In this document: in pieces, positions 7,973 to 17,777 of the stretch | Numbering within the stretch: the stretch's first letter is position 1 | Layout of the letters: each line of letters opens with the position of its first letter | DNA from: Bacteroidetes bacterium CG2_30_32_10 | GTDB taxonomy: Bacteria; Bacteroidota; Bacteroidia; Bacteroidales; CG2-30-32-10 | Reading direction: 5' to 3' | Assembly (NCBI GenBank): GCA_001872995.1 | Contig: MNXO01000012.1 | Location: forward strand, 1-33,719 | Length of the DNA: 33,719 nucleotides | The notes under the pieces: generated by a model | Told to the model about the DNA's origin: nothing | The model's database searches: none | What the model saw: the letters and a program-made list of their open reading frames with translations, nothing else | Position numbers and translations under genes: made by a program

Positions 7973-9382
7973 TTATAGTTTACTTAAATCAATATTAAAC
8001 TGTGTGGGCGACTTGGAGTTACAATGCATAACGCATTGGTCGCAAACTGAAAGTTCGCCTCTCAGGCGTTTAGAAACCATATTACCCAAACGTACCCTTA
8101 GTGCTTCGATAGGAATTTTATTAATTACCTCATCCGCAAAAGCATACATCAACAACATTCTTGCACAATCTTCGCCCAAGCCACGCGACCGAAGATAAAA
8201 CATGGCTTCATTATCTAATTGCCCCACGGTAGCTCCATGGCTGCACTTTACATCATCGGCATATATTTCTAAATGCGGCTTGGTATTGATGGTCGCTTCA
8301 TCGGTTAGCAAAATATTTTTATTTGCTTGAAAAGCATTTGTTTTTTGAGCATCTCTTCGCACCATAACTTTGCCACTGAATACTGCTTTGGCTTTATCAT
8401 CAAGAATGCCTTTATACAACTCTTTACTATTGCTATTGGGAAGTAGATGGTCTACAAACGTATGATTATCGACAAACTGGGTTTTGTCTGCCAAATAAAT
8501 TCCATATAAATTGGCTTCGCAACCTTCTCCGTTTAACGAAATATCAAGGTCGTTTCTAATAAAGCCTGAGTTTAAAGTAAGCACATTAGAGGTAAGCATC
8601 GCATAATTCTTTTGCTCCACAAAAGTAGTATTAAGTAGCGTTGAGTTTTTACCTTTATTTTGCACCCGAATGTGGTTTAATTGGGCATTCTCATCAATTA
8701 GAATTTCGGTTACCGCATTTGAGAAACTATTCGTTTGCGTAAGCGAGTGGTCGCAGGAAACCAAAGTAATGCTGCTGTTTTTTTCAACTATAAACAAGTT
8801 TCTAGGTTGCACAAACACCTCTTCGGTAGTATTGATGATGTTAATAATTTGAATGGCTTGCTCAACTATTATATTTTGTGGCACATAAATAAAAATGCCA
8901 TCTTGAGCAAAAGCGGTATTGAGCGCAACAAAACCATTTTTATCATTCTTGGCATATTTATTAAAATGTTTTTCAATAATTTCGGGATATTCTTCAAGGG
9001 CTTTTTCGAAACTGCCGATAATAGTCCCATTATCAAGTTTTGTTAATGGAGTATGCTTATAGATATATCTCCCATTGAAAAGTACTACCACAAAGGTATC
9101 TAAATCGGGTACTTCACACTGAAAAATACTTTCTATATCAACATCTATTGGTTTTGTTTGTAAATGATGTTGGTATTCTGCTTTTAAATAAGGCTCTATA
9201 TTGGTTAAACGCCATTCTTCTAACTTGGTATGAGGAAAACCTATTTCATTGAATTTTGCAATGGCATTATTTTTAATATCAATCATTGACTTGCTGTTGT
9301 TTTTAAACAGCAATTGCTTGTTTTTTTCAAATAAGGCAAGCATTTTGTCCTTAAGGGAAATATCTATTGTAATTTGTTCCAT
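7973..9382 (-). CDS. sufD: Fe-S assembly scaffold protein SufD
   Basis: SufBD-family C-terminal KCSHGATVGQLDNEAMFYLRSRG; position between sufC and sufS. Confidence 0.94.
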   Translation of the reverse strand: MEQITIDISLKDKMLALFEKNKQLLFKNNSKSMIDIKNNAIAKFNEIGFPHTKLEEWRLTNIEPYLKAEYQHHLQTKPIDVDIESIFQCEVPDLDTFVVVLFNGRYIYKHTPLTKLDNGTIIGSFEKALEEYPEIIEKHFNKYAKNDKNGFVALNTAFAQDGIFIYVPQNIIVEQAIQIINIINTTEEVFVQPRNLFIVEKNSSITLVSCDHSLTQTNSFSNAVTEILIDENAQLNHIRVQNKGKNSTLLNTTFVEQKNYAMLTSNVLTLNSGFIRNDLDISLNGEGCEANLYGIYLADKTQFVDNHTFVDHLLPNSNSKELYKGILDDKAKAVFSGKVMVRRDAQKTNAFQANKNILLTDEATINTKPHLEIYADDVKCSHGATVGQLDNEAMFYLRSRGLGEDCARMLLMYAFADEVINKIPIEALRVRLGNMVSKRLRGELSVCDQCVMHCNSKSPTQFNIDLSKL

Positions 9383-9393
9383 ACTTTTAATGA

Positions 9394-10158
9394 TTAAATA
9401 CTTGCATTGGCTTCTAACTCTTGTTTAATCCAATCGTACCCTTTTTCTTCCAATTCAATGGCAAGGTGTTTGTCGCCCGATTTCACAATTTTTCCATCGT
9501 ACATTACATGCACGAAGTCTGGTACAATATAATCTAACAAGCGTTGATAGTGGGTAATCACTACGGTCGCATTGTCTTTAGTTCTGAGCTTGTTAACGCC
9601 ATTGGCAACAATACGCAAGGCATCAATATCGAGACCCGAATCTGTTTCGTCGAGAATAGAAAGGGTAGGATTGAGCATAGCCATTTGGAAAATTTCATTT
9701 TTCTTTTTTTCTCCACCCGAAAAACCTTCGTTCACGGAACGATTGTTTAATTTTGATTGAATCTCCACCAATTTTTTCTTTTCTTCCATCAATTTCAAGA
9801 AATCGGCACCTCCAATAGGTTCTAAACCTTTGTATTTGCGAATTTCGTTTACGGCAGTTTTCATAAAATTAGCCATACTAACCCCAGGAATTTCGACAGG
9901 ATATTGAAAACCTAAGAAAATACCTTCTCTTGCTCTTGTTTCGGGGGGTAAATCGAGTAAATTCTTACCTTTGTAAAGAATTTCTCCTTCGGTAACTTCA
10001 AAAATATCGCGACCAGCAATTACGGAAGCAAGTGTACTTTTGCCAGTGCCGTTGGGACCCATAATGGCATGCACTTCACCCGCTTTTACTTCTAAATTAA
10101 AATCTTTTAAAATTTCTTTTTGGTTGATAGATACGCGTAAATGTTTTATTTGTAACAT
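9394..10158 (-). CDS. sufC: Fe-S assembly ATPase SufC
   Basis: ABC ATPase: GPNGTGKST Walker A, SGGEKKKNEI signature, LSILDETDSGLD Walker B. Confidence 0.96.
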   Translation of the reverse strand: MLQIKHLRVSINQKEILKDFNLEVKAGEVHAIMGPNGTGKSTLASVIAGRDIFEVTEGEILYKGKNLLDLPPETRAREGIFLGFQYPVEIPGVSMANFMKTAVNEIRKYKGLEPIGGADFLKLMEEKKKLVEIQSKLNNRSVNEGFSGGEKKKNEIFQMAMLNPTLSILDETDSGLDIDALRIVANGVNKLRTKDNATVVITHYQRLLDYIVPDFVHVMYDGKIVKSGDKHLAIELEEKGYDWIKQELEANASI

Positions 10159-10183
10159 AAATAATTTTTTTTAAATGAATGAA

Positions 10184-11632
10184 TTAACCTACACTGCCTT
10201 CGAGGCTAATGGATAATAATTTTTGAGCTTCTACGGCAAATTCCATAGGTAGTTTATTTAATACTTCTTTGGCGTAGCCATTTACAATTAAACTAATAGC
10301 ACTCTCGTTGTCAATGCCACGTTGTAAACAATAAAACAACTGGTCTTCAGAAATTTTGGAAGTAGTGGCTTCGTGTTCGACAATAGAAGATTTGTTGTTG
10401 GTTTCTATGTAAGGGAATGTATGAGCTCCACACTTATCGCCCAACAATAAAGAGTCGCATTGGGTATAGTTTCGCGAATTGATAGCGTTTTTAGAAACTT
10501 TAATTAATCCACGATAAGAATTATTGCTTTTGCCAGCCGAAATACCTTTTGATATAACGGTGCTTTTGGTGTTTTTACCCAAATGAATCATTTTAGTTCC
10601 AGTATCCGCCTGTTGATAATTGTTAGTAACTGCCACTGAATAAAACTCACCCACCGAATTGTCGCCTTTGAGGATAAGACTAGGGTATTTCCAAGTAATG
10701 GCAGAACCTGTTTCAACCTGTGTCCACGATATTTTAGAATTATGCCCTTTGCAAAAACCTCGTTTGGTAACAAAATTATAAATACCCCCATCACCGTTTT
10801 TATTACCGGGATACCAATTTTGAACGGTTGAATATTTTACTTCCGCATTGTCGTGTGCAATGATTTCAACAATGGCGGCATGCAATTGATTTTCGTCACG
10901 CATAGGCGCTGTGCAACCTTCCATATAACTAACATAGCTGCCTTCGTCTGCAATAATCAAAGTGCGTTCAAATTGACCGCTATTGGCTGCGTTAATTCTA
11001 AAATAGGTGGATAACTCAATAGGACATCGAACACCAGGTGGAATGTAGCAAAAAGAACCATCGCTAAAGACTGCCGAATTTAAAGCAGCAAAAAAATTGT
11101 CGGTATAAGGCACTACTGAACCCATATATTTTTTAACTAAATCGGGATGCTCTTTCACTGCTTCGCTATAAGAACAAAAGATAATTCCTTTTTCGGAAAG
11201 CGTTTCTTTGAAGGTAGTTTTCACCGAAATGCTATCAACCACAGCATCAACCGCAACCCCAGAAAACAGTTTTTGTTCTTCTAAAGAAATGCCGAGTTTA
11301 TTGAATGTTTTAAGCAATTCGGGGTCCACTTCATCTAAACTATTGAGCGTTTGTTGTTTTTTGGGAGCGGCATAAAAAATAATATTTTGATAATCGATGG
11401 GAGGGTGATGCAAATGTGCCCAAGTGGGTTCTGTAAGCGTGAGCCAATGACGATAAGCCTTTAAGCGAAATTCGAGCATAAACTCGGGTTCATTCTTTTT
11501 GGCAGAAATATATCGAACGGTATCTTCTGATAAACCGATGGGGGAGGTTTCTGTTTCTATATCGGTAACAAAACCATATTTATAATCACCTTGGGTAAGT
11601 TCTTGTATGATATTGTTTTTGTCGTTTTCCAT
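10184..11632 (-). CDS. sufB: Fe-S assembly scaffold protein SufB
   Basis: [48 protein letters not shown]; first gene of the operon. Confidence 0.96.
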   Translation of the reverse strand: MENDKNNIIQELTQGDYKYGFVTDIETETSPIGLSEDTVRYISAKKNEPEFMLEFRLKAYRHWLTLTEPTWAHLHHPPIDYQNIIFYAAPKKQQTLNSLDEVDPELLKTFNKLGISLEEQKLFSGVAVDAVVDSISVKTTFKETLSEKGIIFCSYSEAVKEHPDLVKKYMGSVVPYTDNFFAALNSAVFSDGSFCYIPPGVRCPIELSTYFRINAANSGQFERTLIIADEGSYVSYMEGCTAPMRDENQLHAAIVEIIAHDNAEVKYSTVQNWYPGNKNGDGGIYNFVTKRGFCKGHNSKISWTQVETGSAITWKYPSLILKGDNSVGEFYSVAVTNNYQQADTGTKMIHLGKNTKSTVISKGISAGKSNNSYRGLIKVSKNAINSRNYTQCDSLLLGDKCGAHTFPYIETNNKSSIVEHEATTSKISEDQLFYCLQRGIDNESAISLIVNGYAKEVLNKLPMEFAVEAQKLLSISLEGSVG

Positions 11633-11680
11633 GATAAATAAATCAATTGTCGTTTATTTAGATTAAATATAAATAATATG

Positions 11681-11712
11681 CAAAAATAATTAAATCGTAT
11701 GGAATATCCCAA
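11681..11712 (-). promoter_or_regulatory. Putative sigma-A promoter of the suf operon
   Basis: Minus-strand TATTTTTG (11688..11681) with TTG at 11712..11710, spacer 21 nt. Confidence 0.45.
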
Positions 11713-11919
11713 TAAAAAAAATAAATATTTTTAAACGTTCTTAAAAAAAAAGACCTCAAACAAAGAATTATTAAAGAGTTCCAAAATGGATAGTCCTAAT
11801 TGGCAATTTGGGATAAAATATAATAACAATTGAAATCCATGAGTTTAGCCTCCTAGTCTAATGCCTAAGCAACTGAATAGTAAAAGAGATGGTATAAAAA
11901 TTAATTTGGGGGAGTCTAT

Positions 11920-12819
11920 CTATTTATTGTTTAAGGGAGCTAATGCAGCTTGCAAAACGTGATAATCGCTGGCATCATACACAAAAGCTACAATTGATAA
12001 ATTGTCTTTTTTCCAATCGCTTTTCAGCGTTAGTGTATATGAATTATTAAATGTATCTCCTATCTTAATTGAAGCATTCCCAATAGTAGTTCCCCAAGTT
12101 GAGTTAACAACGCTTCTTAAAACGTGCATGTGAACATAATCAATGATATCGGGGGTGCTACCAATGCTTGGGTCGCTGTTTTTTTGTGGTTTAATAATAC
12201 TATCTTCCATAATGCACACACATAGCTTATAATTGCCCGTTAATGCAATATTGAACTTTGTATTAACTCTTGTAGTATAATTGCTTGTAGTTGTATTATA
12301 ATAGTTTTTAACATTAATAATTGCTTCTGGAGATGTAGTTACAATACTTGCAATTTTACCATCCCACGAACCATAAGCATTAACAAAGCTTCCATTATAT
12401 TTTGTTCTATTTATTAAACCAGCAGGGTATCCAGTGATACTCCATACGGCATTCCATTCATCAACAGTTGGCAATACTCTAAAGTCATAAGTATAATCAC
12501 CAGAGGAAGCGGGTGCTGCAAAAGTACCTTGATGGACCGCCAAAACCACTAATTGATTGCCGTATTTTTGCAATAATTCGTGTGCTTTCACATGGGCTTT
12601 AGGGCAATTTACGCAAGTGTGTCCAGTATAATCTTCTAACAATACAACTCTTTTATCTATAGTATCTGTAATGGTATTTCCTGTTAAAACACCTGTTGTA
12701 TCTATAATTACTGATTGTTGTTTTTTGTAAGGTTCGTCAATTTTACTACAGGCGAAAAATGAAAATGCAATTACCAATGTTAGTAATAGTAATTTGCTTA
12801 TTTTAATTATGTTTTTCAT
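11920..12819 (-). CDS. Omp28-related outer-membrane lipoprotein with CxxC
   Basis: Lipobox-like ...VIAFSFFACSK; VLLEDYTGHTCVNCPKAHVKAHELL thioredoxin-like CxxC characteristic of the Omp28 family. Confidence 0.85.
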   Translation of the reverse strand: MKNIIKISKLLLLTLVIAFSFFACSKIDEPYKKQQSVIIDTTGVLTGNTITDTIDKRVVLLEDYTGHTCVNCPKAHVKAHELLQKYGNQLVVLAVHQGTFAAPASSGDYTYDFRVLPTVDEWNAVWSITGYPAGLINRTKYNGSFVNAYGSWDGKIASIVTTSPEAIINVKNYYNTTTSNYTTRVNTKFNIALTGNYKLCVCIMEDSIIKPQKNSDPSIGSTPDIIDYVHMHVLRSVVNSTWGTTIGNASIKIGDTFNNSYTLTLKSDWKKDNLSIVAFVYDASDYHVLQAALAPLNNK

Positions 12820-12837
12820 AGATTATAATTTTAAAAA

Positions 12838-14505
12838 TTAAAAACTACTTGTAATAGTTAATGAAATTCCATTAGAAGCAGGAACTTGCCTACATACACC
12901 GCCAACACAGGTTATGCCTTGTCGTTGTTTGCCATAAGATAATGCAAAACGATTGGTGCCTTTGGTAAATCCAAAAGCAGCATTATAATAATGAAAGCGT
13001 CTTTTGGTGTCAGGATTGTCGTAATTATATAAATCGGCAACAGAAAAAAACCATTTTGGAGCTATGGTATATTCTAACAAACACATCGCCCAATCGTGTT
13101 CATCTTGTTTTGCCATTAGGCTATGCAATTCCATACGTAGTGTATTTGTAGTATTAAATTTATAAGATATATCTAGCACTACAATATTTGCAAATATTGT
13201 TGGAGCACCAGGATGTCCTTCAATAATGTCTTTATTGTATGTAATATATGCATAAGTTAATATCGCTTTAATGCTTTTAGAAAATTTTCGGTTAATTTCA
13301 ATGTTAAAATCTTCAAAATACTTTTTATCTCCCATTTTAAAGAAATCTGATTTATAACCCAAAGTGCCATCGGTTCCAATAGCAATTGTATCATTTAATT
13401 TTTGCTTATCAATAGAGTTGGCTAATGAATAATTTACAGAAACTTTGGTTCCATAAGAACCACCAAGCCAAGAGTCTTTTTTTATGTTGTACATAATACT
13501 TCCTTCATAACCAATTTCGCCATTAGGTTGTGTTCCATAAGGATACATGGCGGTTAAGGTATAAGCATGTTGTTTGGTAAGAGCAGGTAGATAATTAATA
13601 ATTAATACATTACCAACTTCGTTTCTGTCAGAACGAAAGTCCATATTGTCAATTCTTTTGGCAGAAAGGATAACTCCCAAGCCTTTTTGTGAATAACTTG
13701 TAGAAACAAACAAACCTTCTCCATGTTTATAAATCATATTATTACTGGCATTCGGGTCGTTGATTTTATAAGCATATTCGCCCATTATACCAAAACCACT
13801 TCGGGTAATATTTAATCTTCCAGCATAAGCTCCTACATTTTCGGGTAAATTATAAACAGGGTCTGAGCTAGGCTGATATTTACTAACAAAACTTCCTCCA
13901 ATTGTATATTTAGTTTTCATAGCATCCAAACCAAATATATCATTAATAAAGAAATTGCCATCAAAACCTCTTACAATACCTACTCCTTTATCGAAAAAGA
14001 AACGCTGATTACCAATAAGTCCTTTTAATTCTATTCCTTTATAAGGTTTGTATTTCACATGTATTCCATCCATGGCATTATCGTAGCCTAAACTTCTTTC
14101 TTCGTAAGTTCTAAATACCATTCCACTACCAAATTGGTCATAAAAATTACCCACCGTAACTTGTAACCCATCATTTGTATAAGAGGCAAAACGATATGGT
14201 ATACCATTACCTTTATATCTTGGATCAAAGCCTAACATAGCATTTTGATAACTTTCGAAACGAATACCCGCATTAAAATTACCATTGGAATAAATAATAT
14301 TTGCAAAACCATTCATCAACAATTTTTCTGGCACATTTGGAGCGCCAATTAGACTATCTTTCAAATAATATTGAGCATCCATTTGAAAATTTCCGTGTAT
14401 TTGCCCACCACCAATAGTTTGTGATTTTGCAAATATTGGAGAAAGAACCACTGATAAAATAAAAATCGTATAAACTTTTCTGAAATAATTTTTCATAGTC
14501 ATCAT
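12838..14505 (-). CDS. DUF6029-like outer-membrane protein, predicted beta-barrel
   Basis: Signal peptide, IGGGQIHGNFQMDAQYY, long barrel-like sequence, C-terminal CVGGVCRQVPASNGISLTITSSF. Family name from memory. Confidence 0.75.
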   Translation of the reverse strand: MMTMKNYFRKVYTIFILSVVLSPIFAKSQTIGGGQIHGNFQMDAQYYLKDSLIGAPNVPEKLLMNGFANIIYSNGNFNAGIRFESYQNAMLGFDPRYKGNGIPYRFASYTNDGLQVTVGNFYDQFGSGMVFRTYEERSLGYDNAMDGIHVKYKPYKGIELKGLIGNQRFFFDKGVGIVRGFDGNFFINDIFGLDAMKTKYTIGGSFVSKYQPSSDPVYNLPENVGAYAGRLNITRSGFGIMGEYAYKINDPNASNNMIYKHGEGLFVSTSYSQKGLGVILSAKRIDNMDFRSDRNEVGNVLIINYLPALTKQHAYTLTAMYPYGTQPNGEIGYEGSIMYNIKKDSWLGGSYGTKVSVNYSLANSIDKQKLNDTIAIGTDGTLGYKSDFFKMGDKKYFEDFNIEINRKFSKSIKAILTYAYITYNKDIIEGHPGAPTIFANIVVLDISYKFNTTNTLRMELHSLMAKQDEHDWAMCLLEYTIAPKWFFSVADLYNYDNPDTKRRFHYYNAAFGFTKGTNRFALSYGKQRQGITCVGGVCRQVPASNGISLTITSSF

Positions 14506-14521
14506 ATTTAATGGTAGTATT

Positions 14522-15043
14522 TTACTTAATATCTTCGCCTTTGATTATTTTTCTTACGATATCAATTATTTCAAGTTCTCCACCGTCTGAAAAAGAGGTG
14601 TGTTGCCAAACAATTTCTTTTTTTCCATTAAGAATGAACATATGGGGAACTAAATTTACATTCATCGCTCTTTTAAAGTCTTGATTTGGGTCGAGCAATA
14701 TTTCGAAATCCCAACTATTTCCATTTGCTAGTGGTTTCACTTTGTCAGAAGAACGAGAATCGTCAATAGAAACAGCAATTAGTTTTACACCAGTTTCTTG
14801 TTGCCAGTCAGCATATACATCCGCAATTGTATTGAGCTCTTTGCAGCACGGTTTGCACCAAGTAGCCCAAAAACTAATGATAATTGGTTTCCCATTGTTT
14901 TCAATTTGACTACTGTTGAATGTATTGCCCTCAATCGTTTTTAGGTCAACAGAAGGTATTTGAGCAAGCTTTTTCTCAGTATCTTGAGAATATACTGCCA
15001 TTACTAACATTGAAATCAATAGCATTAAACCGATTTTTTTCAT
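14522..15043 (-). CDS. TlpA/ResA-like periplasmic thioredoxin-family protein
   Basis: Signal peptide; ISFWATWCKPCCKELNTIADVY thioredoxin active site; VPHMFILNGKKEIVW cis-Pro region. Confidence 0.93.
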   Translation of the reverse strand: MKKIGLMLLISMLVMAVYSQDTEKKLAQIPSVDLKTIEGNTFNSSQIENNGKPIIISFWATWCKPCCKELNTIADVYADWQQETGVKLIAVSIDDSRSSDKVKPLANGNSWDFEILLDPNQDFKRAMNVNLVPHMFILNGKKEIVWQHTSFSDGGELEIIDIVRKIIKGEDIK

Positions 15044-15118
15044 AATAATTTTTTTTAAGTTTTAAATGATTGTTGCAATAATTACACCATTTTTAAGAAA
15101 AAGGAAATTTATGAGTTG

Positions 15119-15150
15119 CAAATATAAAAAATAAACAATCATACATCAAA
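15119..15150 (-). promoter_or_regulatory. Putative sigma-A promoter of the Trx / DUF6029 / Omp28 operon
   Basis: Minus strand TTTG (15150..15147), N20, TATATTTG (15126..15119): close match to Bacteroidota TTTG/TAnnTTTG. Confidence 0.62.
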
Positions 15151-15167
15151 ACATTTTTATATATAAA

Positions 15168-15851
15168 TTAATTAATATGTTGATAAAAATTAATTGATAA
15201 CTCTTCCTTTAAAATAGAAGGTTGTTCGATTTCAGATGGTTCGGGTTCAATTTCATCATCTTGTTCTTCTTCCCATTCGTATTTCTTACTTTGAGGTCCT
15301 TGATGACGGTAAAACCAAGCAATTACAACTCCTGCAATCAATCCCATTAAATGCGATTCCCAAGAAACTTGTTCTTTCATTGGGAAAATGCCCCAAACCA
15401 TTCCTCCATAAAGAAAAATAATAAGCATAGAGATCGCCATTAATTTCCCATCACGCCTAAGAACGCCACTACAAAACAAAAATGAGGCATAACCATAAAT
15501 AATACCACTTGCTCCTATATGATAGGCATCTCTTGCAATAATCCACACCCATAATCCTGTTAAAATATATATCATTATTGAAACTTTTATTGCTACTTCT
15601 CGATAAAAATAAAAGATCCCCCAGCTAAGTAAAAATAAAGGGGCGGAGTTAGCCAAGAGGTGCGAAAAGCTTGCGTGTATGAGAGGAGCTGTAATAATAC
15701 CAATCAAACCTCTTGCTTGTAGAGGCAATATTCCATAATCGGAAAAATCTAAATGAAAAACATATTCTATCAGTTTGATTAGCCAGATGATAGTTAAAAA
15801 GCAAAACGGGAAAATCAATGAATTTAATACTTTTTTATTTTCCTCTTTCAT
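15168..15851 (-). CDS. Rhomboid-family intramembrane serine protease
   Basis: HASFSHLLANSAPLFLLSW, GASGIIYGYASF (catalytic Ser), SWESHLMGLIAGVVIAW (catalytic His); multiple TM segments. Confidence 0.92.
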   Translation of the reverse strand: MKEENKKVLNSLIFPFCFLTIIWLIKLIEYVFHLDFSDYGILPLQARGLIGIITAPLIHASFSHLLANSAPLFLLSWGIFYFYREVAIKVSIMIYILTGLWVWIIARDAYHIGASGIIYGYASFLFCSGVLRRDGKLMAISMLIIFLYGGMVWGIFPMKEQVSWESHLMGLIAGVVIAWFYRHQGPQSKKYEWEEEQDDEIEPEPSEIEQPSILKEELSINFYQHIN

Positions 15852-16001
15852 TTAAAGATTATTTTAAAAAAAACCTAATAATAAATATATTTACAAAGCC
15901 TTTTCATAAAAATTGTTAAATATATCTACTGTTTGAGCAAAGTAAATCAATTTTATTGTAATTTTACCATTCTTTAACAAGTAAAAATAAAATCTTAAAA
16001 T

Positions 16002-17759
16002 ATGAATACTAAAATAAGCAATATGAAGCGATTTCTAACTTTTTTTCTTGTAATATGTTTTGTTTTATCTATAAACATAGTCAAAGCTCAAAACAATAAA
16101 TCAGAGCAAAACAATGCTGAAAAAAGAAAAGCTCAAAACGATAATGAATTTGATAATAGTAAAAATAAAAGTAACAATCCTATTGCTCCTAATAAGGATA
16201 TCAAATATATTGATAATAATTATAGCAATAAAAGCGACATATCAGATTTAAGTAATAAATTTTCTTCTGCACTTCAGATAATCAATTTATCTTATGTTGA
16301 TACTGTTAATGAAAACAAGCTTGTAGAAACTGCAATTATTAAAATGCTTGAAGAACTTGACCCACATTCTGTTTACATTAGTGCAGCAGAATTAAAAGCT
16401 GCAAATGAACCTTTAGAAGGCAATTTCGAAGGTGTAGGCATACAGTTTCAGATAATAAAAGACACAATAGAAGTGGTGGCAACTATTGCAGGCGGTCCTT
16501 CAGAAAAAGTGGGTGTGATGCCTGGCGATAAAATAGTGATGATTGATAAAGAAAGTGCTACTGGCAAAAAAATTTCCAATGATTATGTCCTGAAAAAACT
16601 TAGAGGAAAGAAAAACACTAGAGTAAATATTATGATTTTTCGCAGAGGAGTTAAAGAGTTACTCGATTTTACTATAACAAGAGATGTAATTCCTTTGAAA
16701 AGCATTGATGCTACCTTTATGGCAACTGATAATATTGGTTATATTAAGTTAGATCGTTTTGCACAATCATCTATCTTAGAATTTAACCAATCGCTTACCG
16801 AATTGAAAAAGAAAGGAATGAAAAGCCTTATTCTCGATTTAAGAGGTAATTCTGGTGGTTACCTTAATACAGCCATTGATTTAGCTGATGAATTTTTACC
16901 CAAAGGGAAATTAATTGTTTATACAGAAGGAGTTCATAGTCAACGAATCAATTATAATGACAAATACAAAGGAGACTTTGAAGATGGAAAATTGGTTGTA
17001 TTAATTGACGAAGGTTCTGCTTCTGCTAGCGAAATTGTTGCTGGAGCAATTCAAGATTGGGACAGAGGTTTAATTATTGGTCGTCTTTCTTTTGGAAAAG
17101 GGTTAGTTCAAAGACCGTATGATTTACCTGATGGTTCCGTGATTAGATTAACTACAGCCCGTTATCACACACCAACTGGTCGTTGTATTCAACGTCCTTA
17201 TATAAATGGCGTTGATAAATATTACGAAGACCTTGAAGATAGATTTAAAAAAGGAGAACTTTATACTGCTGACAGCATTCATTTTCCTGATTCTCTCAAG
17301 TACTACACTTCCAAAAATAGGGTAGTTTATGGTGGAGGTGGAATTATGCCAGATATTTTTATTCCTATTGACACTACAGAAACTTCTATTTATTATTCTT
17401 CGCTTGTTCGTAAAGGAATTTTAAATCAATTTTCTCTCCAATATGTTGATGACCATAGAAAAAAATTAAAAGAACAATATACAAACCTTGATTATTATGT
17501 AAAAAATTATGTTGTTGAAGAGGAGGTATTTAATCAGCTTGTAGAATATGCAATCAAAGACGGTGTTAAAAAAGATGATAAAGGAATTGAGACTTCTAAA
17601 AATTTAATAAAAAGAGATTTAAAAGGGCTGATAGCAAGAAATCTTTGGGATACAGGTGCTTATATTCAAATATTTATGCAAACAGACAATGCTTATATTA
17701 AAGCTATTGAAGCTATCAATGATTCTAATACATTCAAAAAAAATAAAATTCAGGAATAA
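16002..17759 (+). CDS. S41-family C-terminal processing peptidase with PDZ domain
   Basis: PDZ segment (AGGPSEKVGVMPGDKIVMID), LILDLRGNSGGYL, DEGSASASEIVAGAIQD (Ser) and SFGKGLVQ (Lys). Start could also be ATG 16023. Confidence 0.93.
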   Translation: MNTKISNMKRFLTFFLVICFVLSINIVKAQNNKSEQNNAEKRKAQNDNEFDNSKNKSNNPIAPNKDIKYIDNNYSNKSDISDLSNKFSSALQIINLSYVDTVNENKLVETAIIKMLEELDPHSVYISAAELKAANEPLEGNFEGVGIQFQIIKDTIEVVATIAGGPSEKVGVMPGDKIVMIDKESATGKKISNDYVLKKLRGKKNTRVNIMIFRRGVKELLDFTITRDVIPLKSIDATFMATDNIGYIKLDRFAQSSILEFNQSLTELKKKGMKSLILDLRGNSGGYLNTAIDLADEFLPKGKLIVYTEGVHSQRINYNDKYKGDFEDGKLVVLIDEGSASASEIVAGAIQDWDRGLIIGRLSFGKGLVQRPYDLPDGSVIRLTTARYHTPTGRCIQRPYINGVDKYYEDLEDRFKKGELYTADSIHFPDSLKYYTSKNRVVYGGGGIMPDIFIPIDTTETSIYYSSLVRKGILNQFSLQYVDDHRKKLKEQYTNLDYYVKNYVVEEEVFNQLVEYAIKDGVKKDDKGIETSKNLIKRDLKGLIARNLWDTGAYIQIFMQTDNAYIKAIEAINDSNTFKKNKIQE

Positions 17760-17777
17760 ATAAAACTCAATTTAATA

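Noticed and set aside
5949-11632. suf operon as an unusual system
   Set aside because: Gene order sufB-C-D-S-E plus DUF59 is a standard Fe-S assembly arrangement.
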